NCBI GenBank assembly: GCA_002314605.1 | Contig: DCGO01000108.1 | Span: 1-11,259 of the forward strand | Source of the DNA: Lentisphaeria bacterium UBA1776 | Lineage (GTDB): Bacteria > Verrucomicrobiota > Lentisphaeria > Victivallales > Victivallaceae | Direction: 5' to 3' | Length of the DNA: 11,259 nt | Shown: positions 1 to 5,522 of the stretch, piece after piece | How positions within the stretch are numbered: the first letter of the stretch is position 1 | Layout of the letters: every line of letters starts with the position of its first letter | Position numbers and translations under genes: made by a program | Notes under the pieces: model-generated | Seen by the model: the letters and a program-made list of their open reading frames with translations, nothing else | Told to the model about the DNA's origin: nothing | The model's database searches: none

Positions 1-292
1 AAAAATTCCCGAAGGACCGAAAAAGCTTCACCACTTCTTCCGGGGAAAGGGTGCAGCGCTGTGTATTGGCATTGTTTCTGAGAGGACAGTAGCGGCAGTC
101 GTTGGAACAGCAGTTGGAAAGCAAAGTCTTGAACATGATCCCGGTACCGCCGTTGGCCAGGGGGACCGGGTACAGCCAGTGGCCGTCCGTCATGCGTTTG
201 CGGTGTTCTCCCCTGGAAGTGCCGCAGGCGCAGGCCAGATCGTACTGGGAATCCTGAGCGAGGATCCGGAGTTTACCGAGAGGGTCTGTCAT
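1..292 (-). CDS. Radical SAM protein, N-terminal fragment (putative DNA modification/repair type)
   Basis: Only the first 97 residues are present; the gene runs off the left edge. Cys62, Cys66 and Cys69 form the CxxxCxxC motif (CSNDCRYC) that binds the SAM-cleaving [4Fe-4S] cluster. The surrounding layout resembles the radical SAM family annotated as putative DNA modification/repair proteins, some of which carry a C-terminal helix-hairpin-helix. The points of resemblance are KLRILAQDSQYD near the N-terminus, then FKTLLSNCCSNDCRYCP, then LSPEEVVKLF. Two further cysteines (21 and 23) precede the motif. The ATG at 292 is the best start, but no Shine-Dalgarno stands before it. A -10-like TATAGT ends only 11 bases upstream, so the transcript may be nearly leaderless. 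It is divergent from the etf operon. Radical SAM membership is secure; the DNA-repair link is family resemblance only, and the substrate is unknown. Confidence 0.8.
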   Translation of the reverse strand, partial: MTDPLGKLRILAQDSQYDLACACGTSRGEHRKRMTDGHWLYPVPLANGGTGIMFKTLLSNCCSNDCRYCPLRNNANTQRCTLSPEEVVKLFRSFGNF

Positions 293-303
293 GGTGAGGA
301 CTA

Positions 304-331
304 CTATACCACGTTTTTTTTCAAAAACAAA
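304..331 (-). promoter_or_regulatory. Probable promoter of the radical SAM gene
   Basis: Read on the minus strand, TTGTTT (331-326) and TATAGT (309-304) are separated by 16 bases. The predicted transcription start is near 297, leaving about five bases before the ATG at 292. The same arrangement (TTGTTT, 16, TATATT) occurs in front of etfB. Assigned by eye, with no expression data. Confidence 0.4.
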
Positions 332-376
332 AATTCCGGACATGTTTTCATGATCTCTTTTCAGAATTTTTGAAAA
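319..376. promoter_or_regulatory. Nested dyad between divergent promoters (possible operator)
   Basis: TTTTCAAAAA (319-328) and its exact reverse complement TTTTTGAAAA (367-376) flank CATG-TTTT-CATG (342-353). Both symmetries share one centre, at 347.5. The outer arms are A/T-rich, so chance is a real alternative. The left arm overlaps the radical SAM promoter, and the right arm lies about 37 bases upstream of the etfB -35. This is a plausible position for a regulator of either gene; the binding protein is unknown. Confidence 0.3.
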
Positions 377-412
377 TTGCTTCCCCGGTGCTGCGGAATC
401 GGGAATTTGTGC

Positions 413-440
413 TTGTTTTTTCGGCAAAAAGGACTATATT
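413..440 (+). promoter_or_regulatory. Probable promoter of the etfB-etfA-oxidase operon
   Basis: TTGTTT (413-418) and TATATT (435-440) are separated by 16 bases. The predicted start of transcription is near 447, giving a leader of about 53 bases before the etfB ATG at 500. The -10 is one base from consensus and the -35 is moderate. Confidence 0.5.
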
Positions 441-456
441 CTGGCAGGTTTGTACA

Positions 457-475
457 CTTCCGCAGGAGCCGGAAG
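457..475 (+). other. Leader hairpin upstream of etfB
   Basis: CTTCCG (457-462) pairs perfectly with CGGAAG (470-475) around a seven-base loop, CAGGAGC. The loop shows an AGGAG sequence with no start codon at a usable distance. The real etfB ribosome site (AAGGGA, 488-493) lies downstream of the stem and is free. It could be a stability element or a ribosome standby site. There is no T-tract, so it is not a terminator. Confidence 0.3.
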
Positions 476-499
476 AACAGGCCCCATAAGGGAAAATCG

Positions 500-1300
500 A
501 TGAAAATTGCAGTCTGCATCAAACAGGTCCCCGGCACATCGCAGGTGGAAATCGATCCCGCTACCGGTGTATTGAAGCGGGATGGCGTGGAATCCAAAAT
601 GAATCCGTTTGACCTCTACGCGCTGGAAACGGCCCTTCGTTTCAAACGGGAATACGGCGCGGAACTTACGGCATTCACCATGGGGCCTCCTCAGGCTCAG
701 TCGGTACTGCGCGAGGCCTTCATGATGGGGGTGGATCACGGGGTCCTGCTTTCCGACCGGAAATTCGGAGGGGCCGATGTACTGGCCACATCTTACACCA
801 TCTCTCAGGGGATCAGGGCGGCGGGGGATTTCGACCTCATCATCTGCGGCAGACAGACCACCGACGGCGATACCGCTCAGGTGGGAGCGGAGCTGGCGGA
901 ATTTCTGGGGATCCCCCATGTGACCCATGTATGCAGAATCGGCAGAGTCACGGAAAAAAACATGGAGGCGGACGTGGATATGCCGTCGTGTGTTTATTCC
1001 ATCCGGATCCAGTTTCCGTGCCTCGTAACAGTGGACAAGGGGATCTTTGAGCCGCGGCTTCCTTCATACAAGCTCAAACTTGCCACGCAGGACAGGGAGA
1101 TCAAAGTCATCACCCTGGCCGATATGCCGGATCAGGACCCGCTCCATTACGGGTTGAACGGTTCGCCTACTCAGGTCAAGCGCATTTTCCCGCCGGAAAA
1201 TGCCAATACCCATGAGACGTGGGAGGGGTCCGGACCGGAATTGTCGGAACGGCTTTTCCGGTTTCTTGAAGACAGAAAATTTCTCCAGCATTTGAGGTGA
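500..1300 (+). CDS. etfB: Electron transfer flavoprotein beta subunit (bifurcating type, LctB-like)
   Basis: The 266-residue product is the usual length for EtfB, which with EtfA forms a soluble FAD heterodimer. Marks of the bifurcating group are visible: NPFDLYALE (35-43), TMGPPQAQSVLREA (60-73), SDRKFGGADVLATS (85-98) and CGRQTTDGDTAQVG (116-129). The last, with its DGDTAQVG core, belongs to the site that holds the bifurcating FAD and meets NAD(H) in characterised members. The frame is open upstream to 377, but the ATG at 500 was chosen because AAGGGA lies six bases before it and homology begins exactly there (MKIAVCIKQVP). It is first in an operon with etfA and a GlcD-type oxidase, so the likely partner is a lactate-type dehydrogenase rather than an acyl-CoA dehydrogenase. 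The stop codon TGA forms part of the etfA Shine-Dalgarno. Confidence 0.93.
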   Translation: MKIAVCIKQVPGTSQVEIDPATGVLKRDGVESKMNPFDLYALETALRFKREYGAELTAFTMGPPQAQSVLREAFMMGVDHGVLLSDRKFGGADVLATSYTISQGIRAAGDFDLIICGRQTTDGDTAQVGAELAEFLGIPHVTHVCRIGRVTEKNMEADVDMPSCVYSIRIQFPCLVTVDKGIFEPRLPSYKLKLATQDREIKVITLADMPDQDPLHYGLNGSPTQVKRIFPPENANTHETWEGSGPELSERLFRFLEDRKFLQHLR

Positions 1301-1303
1301 TCC

Positions 1304-2491
1304 ATGTCCTACATCAGAATCCATCAGGAAAAAGTGGCCGGCCGGGCCGGACTTGCGGAGCTCTGCCCCTTCAAAGCCATCGAACGGGCCGGTGACGGAA
1401 CGCTGGTCATCAATGCCGGCTGCCGGATGTGCCGGATGTGCATCAAAAAGGCCGGGGATGTTTTCGAGTTTGTGGAAGAGAAGCCTGCCGTCACGGTGGA
1501 TAAAAGCCTCTGGAAAGGCATTGCCGTGGCCGCAGAAGTGGAGGATGGGCGCATCCATCCCGTGACTTTTGAGCTCCTGGGCAAGGCCCGGGAACTGGCA
1601 TCCAAGGTGAATTACCCGGTTTACGGTCTGGTGACCGGTTCCTGCGTAGCTGAGCTGGCCGGGGAACTCCTGGAATACGGTGCCGATGAGGTTTTTGTTT
1701 ATGATTATCCGGAGCTCAAATATTTCCGGATCGAACCCTATGCGGCGGTGCTGGAAGACTTTATTTCCAGGGTCCGCCCCTCCAGCGTGCTGGTTGGCGG
1801 CACCCAGCCTGGCCGTTCCCTGGCCCCCCGGACTGCCGCAAGGTTCCGCACCGGACTTACCGCCGACTGTACCAGACTGGATATTTCCGGAACCACGGAT
1901 CTGGACCAGATCCGGCCGGCTTACGGGGGAAATATTATGGCGCACATTAATACCCCACGCCACCGTCCCCAGTTTGCCACCGTGCGGTACAAAATCTTCC
2001 CGATCCCGCCGAAAACCCCGGCCGCCGGAAAAATCCGCCTCTGCAGTATTGATCCGGCAAAGCTTGTTTCCGGCATCGAAGTCCTGGAAGCCCGGCCGAA
2101 AGCAGCGGAAAAGGGGATTGAGGAAGCCGAAGTGCTGGTGGTTGCCGGACGGGGTGTCCGGCAACTGGACGATCTGAAAATGCTGCAGGAACTTGCCGGC
2201 CTTCTTCACGGACAGCTTGCCTCCACCCGGGCGCTGGTGGAGGCCGGGTGGATGGAACCCAGACGGCAGATCGGTCTGAGCGGACGCACTGTCAAGCCCA
2301 AACTCATGATCACCTGCGGGGTTTCCGGCGCCATTCAGTTTGTGGCGGGGATGAGCGGAGCGGAAAAGATCATCGCTATCAATACGGACCCGGAAGCACC
2401 GATTTTCAAGGTCGCCCATATCGGGATCTGCGGCGATCTGTATGAAATCATTCCCGGTCTGGTCGAAAACATCAAAGCACAGCAGAATTGA
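1304..2491 (+). CDS. etfA: Electron transfer flavoprotein alpha subunit with N-terminal ferredoxin-like domain (LctC-like)
   Basis: At 395 residues this is longer than a standard EtfA (about 320) because of an N-terminal ferredoxin-like domain (about 1-60). That domain has exactly four likely ligands, Cys21 (before Pro), Cys40, Cys43 and Cys46, enough for one [4Fe-4S] cluster. The other half of a classical two-cluster ferredoxin is lost. The EtfA core follows: an N-terminal nucleotide-binding domain (about 71-255) and the C-terminal FAD domain. FAD motifs include GRGV (282-285), ALVEAGW (310-316), QIGLSGRTVKPKL (322-334), CGVSGAIQF (338-346) and INTDPEAPIF (359-368). The common EtfA motif has QH where this protein has Gln345-Phe346. 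A. woodii LctC has the same single-cluster extension. The ribosome site GAGG (1294-1297) lies inside the end of etfB and the gap is three bases, so translation is probably coupled. Confidence 0.93.
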   Translation: MSYIRIHQEKVAGRAGLAELCPFKAIERAGDGTLVINAGCRMCRMCIKKAGDVFEFVEEKPAVTVDKSLWKGIAVAAEVEDGRIHPVTFELLGKARELASKVNYPVYGLVTGSCVAELAGELLEYGADEVFVYDYPELKYFRIEPYAAVLEDFISRVRPSSVLVGGTQPGRSLAPRTAARFRTGLTADCTRLDISGTTDLDQIRPAYGGNIMAHINTPRHRPQFATVRYKIFPIPPKTPAAGKIRLCSIDPAKLVSGIEVLEARPKAAEKGIEEAEVLVVAGRGVRQLDDLKMLQELAGLLHGQLASTRALVEAGWMEPRRQIGLSGRTVKPKLMITCGVSGAIQFVAGMSGAEKIIAINTDPEAPIFKVAHIGICGDLYEIIPGLVENIKAQQN

Positions 2492-2499
2492 GGTGAGAT

Positions 2500-3906
2500 A
2501 TGCCGCATCCCTATAAAAAATTCACTCCCTCCGACCTGGAGGCTCTCCGGAGCATCTGCGGCCGGGACCGTGTGATCCCGAAGGAGTCCATCGGCGAAGA
2601 TTACTGCCACGATGAACTTTCCGGCACCCGCAGCTGTCCGGATGTTCTGGTGAAGGTCCGTTCCGCCGGCGAAGTGTCGGATATTCTGAAATACGCTTCC
2701 GCTGAAAATATTCCGGTGACACCCCGGGGACAGGGGACCGGTCTGGTGGGCGGTTCCGTGGCCATGCTGGGGGGGATTCTGCTGGATCTTTCCGGCATGA
2801 ATCACTTCATTGAGCTGGATGAGGAAAATATGACGATGACGGTGGAACCGGGGGTCCTCCTGATGGATGTTAGCAAATTTGCCGAGGAACGCGGCTTCTT
2901 CTATCCCCCGGACCCCGGGGAGAAAACCGCCGCCATCGGAGGCAATATCAGCACCAATGCCGGCGGCATGCGGGCCGTCAAATACGGTGTAACCAGGGAT
3001 TATGTCCGGGGGCTGGAAGTCGTCCTCGCCAATGGCGAGATCGTGGAACTGGGGGGTAAGATCGTCAAAAACAGTTCCGGCTACAGCCTGAAGGACCTGA
3101 TGGTGGGTTCCGAAGGCACCCTCGGGGTCATCACCAGGGCGGTGCTGCGGCTCCTGCCGCTGCCGAAACACAAGATCAGTCTTCTGGTTCCTTTCCCGGA
3201 CCTTTCTTCGGCGATCCGGGCGGTGCCGGCGGTGATCCGGTCAAGCGTCACCCCCACTGCTGTGGAATTCATGGAGCGGGAGGTCATTCTGGCGGCGGAA
3301 GAGTTTCTGGGGCGGAAGTTTCCGGACAATTCCGCCGATGCATATCTCCTCCTCACTTTTGACGGAGCAAGCCGTGAAGAGGTGGATCTGGCGTGGGACG
3401 CTGCGGCGAAGCTTTGTCTCCAGTGCGGTGCGCTGGATGTATTCATTTCCGACACGCCGGAGCGCAATGAATCCATTTGGGCGGCCCGGGGGGCCTTTCT
3501 GGAGGCCATCAAGGCATCTACCACGGAAATGGACGAGTGCGATGTGGTGGTCCCCCGGCGGCATGTGGCGGAATTTGTCCTCTTTTCGCGTGAGTTGCAG
3601 GAAAAATACCATGTCCGGATCCGTTCCTTCGGACATGCCGGGGACGGCAATCTTCACATCTACATCCTCCGGGACGATCTGGAAGATGCTTTGTGGAAGA
3701 AAACCCTGGGCGCGGTCTTCGGCGAACTGTATGCCAAAGCCGGATCTCTGGGCGGCAAGGTGAGCGGAGAACACGGCATCGGCTATGCCAAAAAGCCCTA
3801 CTTGGCCAATGTGCTTTCCCCGGAAGAGAAGCTTCTGATGAAGGGGATAAAAAACGTCTTCGATCCGAAAAACATCCTGAATCCCGGAAAAGTCATTGCG
3901 GAATGA
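2500..3906 (+). CDS. FAD-linked D-lactate/2-hydroxyacid dehydrogenase, GlcD family (LctD-like)
   Basis: The 468-residue product is full length for the GlcD/D-lactate dehydrogenase branch of PCMH (VAO-type) flavoproteins. The FAD domain (about 40-220) shows PRGQGTGLVGGSV (75-87), PPDPGEKTAAIGGNISTNAG (136-155), GVTRDYVRGLEVV (163-175), KNSSGYSLKDLMVGSEGTLG (190-209). The C-terminal substrate domain shows GHAGDGNLH (378-386), SGEHGIG (422-428) and FDPKNILNPGK (454-464). His379, His386 and Glu424 match the metal ligands of D-2-hydroxyacid dehydrogenases such as human D2HGDH. There is no C-terminal iron-sulfur domain and no membrane segment, so electrons must go to a partner, and the genes just upstream encode an ETF. 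A GAGGT ribosome site (2490-2494) overlaps the etfA stop. D-lactate is the most likely substrate by analogy with A. woodii LctD; glycolate or another 2-hydroxyacid cannot be excluded. Confidence 0.88.
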   Translation: MPHPYKKFTPSDLEALRSICGRDRVIPKESIGEDYCHDELSGTRSCPDVLVKVRSAGEVSDILKYASAENIPVTPRGQGTGLVGGSVAMLGGILLDLSGMNHFIELDEENMTMTVEPGVLLMDVSKFAEERGFFYPPDPGEKTAAIGGNISTNAGGMRAVKYGVTRDYVRGLEVVLANGEIVELGGKIVKNSSGYSLKDLMVGSEGTLGVITRAVLRLLPLPKHKISLLVPFPDLSSAIRAVPAVIRSSVTPTAVEFMEREVILAAEEFLGRKFPDNSADAYLLLTFDGASREEVDLAWDAAAKLCLQCGALDVFISDTPERNESIWAARGAFLEAIKASTTEMDECDVVVPRRHVAEFVLFSRELQEKYHVRIRSFGHAGDGNLHIYILRDDLEDALWKKTLGAVFGELYAKAGSLGGKVSGEHGIGYAKKPYLANVLSPEEKLLMKGIKNVFDPKNILNPGKVIAE

Positions 3907-3911
3907 TGGAT

Positions 3912-3937
3912 CCGGGACCCATCATGGATTGGTCCGG
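3912..3937. terminator. Hairpin between convergent genes (weak terminator candidate)
   Basis: CCGG-G-ACC (3912-3919) pairs with GGTCCGG (3931-3937), giving seven base pairs with one bulged G and an 11-base loop. A second, competing stem pairs ATGATGG (3903-3909) with CCATCAT (3919-3925). The site lies where the etf operon and the Pmp3 gene converge, and it overlaps the end of the Pmp3 coding region. No U-tract follows on either strand, so intrinsic termination is uncertain. Confidence 0.3.
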
Positions 3938-4113
3938 TCATACTCTTTGACAATGATGATCAGTGCCGCAATGGTTCCGGGGATCCAGAAAAAGACCGTC
4001 AGCAGCGTGAGCAGAAGGATCGTTCCACAGCCCGTGTTCGGGAGGCCGATCACCCCGAGGGGAGGCAGAATGATCGCCAGAAAAATACGGAGAACCAAGT
4101 CGGAAGCGCTCAT
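3922..4113 (-). CDS. Pmp3/YqaE (UPF0057) family small membrane protein
   Basis: A 63-residue hydrophobic peptide with two membrane segments, about 7-25 and 30-55. It carries the family hallmarks: ILPPLGV (15-21) in the first segment and a TLLTVFFWIPGTIAAL stretch (36-51) in the second, ending in a charged tail, KEYDRTNP. Family members (yeast Pmp3, bacterial YqaE) are proteolipids of the plasma or inner membrane linked to membrane potential and stress tolerance; their bacterial role is poorly defined. The start ATG overlaps the TGA of the upstream pseudokinase gene (ATGA). AAGGA (4127-4123) lies nine bases before it, so the two genes are almost surely co-transcribed and probably translationally coupled. 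It ends 15 bases from the converging oxidase gene. Confidence 0.85.
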   Translation of the reverse strand: MSASDLVLRIFLAIILPPLGVIGLPNTGCGTILLLTLLTVFFWIPGTIAALIIIVKEYDRTNP

Positions 4114-5435
4114 AACAATATTTCCTTTCTGCAGGTTTCCGCCTGTATCTCCGGCGGATCCGGTTGGACTTCGATCACCTGTCCGCAGCCGGGACAGGTG
4201 AGACGGCTGCCGACTTTCCGTCCGGGGGCCCGGATCTTCTGGCGGCAGTGAGGACAGTGAAATTTGAACCCTTCCGGCAATTCCGGATCCGGTGCAATGG
4301 CGATCTCCTGTTTACAGTCCGGACAGATCAGCGTCATGCCGGTGAACATTTTTCCGGTCCGGATCTTCCGCCGGCAGCACGGACAGTGAAACTTGAAACT
4401 CAGATCATCCAGACTCCGGTCCGTCCCCGCCTGAGCCGGATCGTCCGGCATCGCCGTGACCAGCTCCCAGCAGCAGGAGAAACGGTCCTCCGGGTTCTTG
4501 CTCAGCGCCCGGGCGAGCGCCTGATTGACCGCCTTCGAAATCCCCGGTATCGGTTGCGGTATCCGGGTCAGTACATTTTCCCGGAATTCCGTGACGGTAG
4601 AGCCGGTCAGCGGCAGGCACTCCGAGAGCATTTCATAGATCATTACCGCCAGCGCATACTGGTCGGCGGCGGCCCGGATGTCGTAAAAGATCGTCCGTGC
4701 CAGCCGGGCAAAGCCTTGTTCATAACTTCGCCACTGTTCCGGGGCGGCGTAATTTGCGGAAACGTTGGTTTCCGGGTGCCGCAGTCCCAGCCGGGCCATG
4801 GCGAAGAGGATGGTTTCCGAAAGTCCGAAGTAGAGGAGTTTGATGCCACCTTCCGGCGTGACAAGGATGTTTTCCGGTGTCAGTCCCCTGTGGACGATAC
4901 CGGCCTGATGGGCATAGTCCAGCACATCGGCCAGCTGGCGGCACAGCGGCAGGAGGGTGTGGATATTCATGATCCCGGCCTCCCGGTGGAGGCGGCTCCA
5001 GAATGCCAGCGACACTCCGGAAACATATTCCGTCACCAGAAAAAATTTCCCGTTGGTCCTGTCCTGCTGCAGATCCAGAATCCTTGCCGCATTCGGGTGT
5101 TGAAGCAACCGCATTTTCCGCGCTGCAGACTGCACAAAATCCATTTCCGCCTGGTTCCCGGAAAGTGTCTCCGGCAGTTCGTACAGCATGACCCGGACCT
5201 GCCGGACCGGATCCAGGGCAATATACCGCCTCCCGATGTCACAGGACGGGAGATTGCCGAGGATGCGGTATCGCTCCAGACACAGCTCCGCTGAGGCCCA
5301 TGTGAGTTCGTCGGCATCCCGGCAGACCAGGATTACGGCACCGCAGTTCGGACAGCAGGCACTTGTTCCGATGGCGTTTTCCTCCGCCAGTATTTTTTGT
5401 CCGCAGGCTCTGCAGTGAAATTTGAATTTTGCCAT
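4110..5435 (-). CDS. Pseudokinase: protein-kinase fold flanked by three zinc ribbons
   Basis: The 441-residue product has three parts. An N-terminal zinc ribbon uses Cys8/Cys11 and Cys28/Cys31. A Ser/Thr-kinase-like domain covers about 55-330. Two C-terminal zinc ribbons use Cys351/354 with 371/374, and Cys394/397 with 414/417. Each ribbon opens with FKFHCxxC. The kinase fold is clear from HPN (113-115), TEYVSGVSL (135-143), PENILV (187-192), APEQW (231-235), ADQYALAVMIYEML (257-270) and DRFS (317-320). The catalytic residues are gone: VAIK Lys is Met83, the helix-C Glu is Ser103, HRD reads HRG (Asp to Gly184), DFG reads YFG (Asp to Tyr202), and the glycine loop is degenerate. Phosphotransfer is therefore unlikely, and a scaffold or ligand-sensing role is inferred. 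No membrane segment is seen. The start at 5435 was chosen because the zinc ribbon begins there; the frame is open to 5519 and no good Shine-Dalgarno precedes 5435. Confidence 0.85.
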   Translation of the reverse strand: MAKFKFHCRACGQKILAEENAIGTSACCPNCGAVILVCRDADELTWASAELCLERYRILGNLPSCDIGRRYIALDPVRQVRVMLYELPETLSGNQAEMDFVQSAARKMRLLQHPNAARILDLQQDRTNGKFFLVTEYVSGVSLAFWSRLHREAGIMNIHTLLPLCRQLADVLDYAHQAGIVHRGLTPENILVTPEGGIKLLYFGLSETILFAMARLGLRHPETNVSANYAAPEQWRSYEQGFARLARTIFYDIRAAADQYALAVMIYEMLSECLPLTGSTVTEFRENVLTRIPQPIPGISKAVNQALARALSKNPEDRFSCCWELVTAMPDDPAQAGTDRSLDDLSFKFHCPCCRRKIRTGKMFTGMTLICPDCKQEIAIAPDPELPEGFKFHCPHCRQKIRAPGRKVGSRLTCPGCGQVIEVQPDPPEIQAETCRKEILL

Positions 5436-5469
5436 AGTACGCGATTCATTGCCTTCTCTGTCTGGGGAC

Positions 5470-5497
5470 AATATACCCTGATTCCGGATTTTTGCAA
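5470..5497 (-). promoter_or_regulatory. Probable promoter of the pseudokinase-Pmp3 operon
   Basis: On the minus strand TTGCAA (5497-5492) and TATATT (5475-5470) are separated by 16 bases. This is the same spacing and -10 as the etfB promoter. Transcription would start near 5463, about 28 bases before the ATG at 5435. This argues against translation starting at the in-frame ATG at 5519, which lies upstream of the promoter. Confidence 0.5.
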
Positions 5498-5522
5498 CCC
5501 GAAAACGGCGGGGGAGCATGAT

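Noticed and set aside
377..499. N-terminal extension of EtfB from an upstream ATG at 377
   Set aside because: The ATG at 377 lies upstream of the predicted promoter. The extension has no homology, and a good ribosome site sits just before the ATG at 500.
1064..2419. Long open frame of 451 codons on the minus strand opposite etfA
   Set aside because: It lies antisense to a clear etfA, has no recognisable domain, and its low-complexity G/H/R/P-rich composition is typical of a shadow frame in G+C-rich DNA.
4164..5294. Open frame of 376 codons on the plus strand opposite the pseudokinase
   Set aside because: It is a shadow of the zinc-ribbon pseudokinase, with no coherent motifs.
5436..5519. 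N-terminal extension of the pseudokinase to 5519
   Set aside because: The extension covers the predicted promoter (5470-5497) and shows no domain; the zinc ribbon begins exactly at the ATG at 5435.
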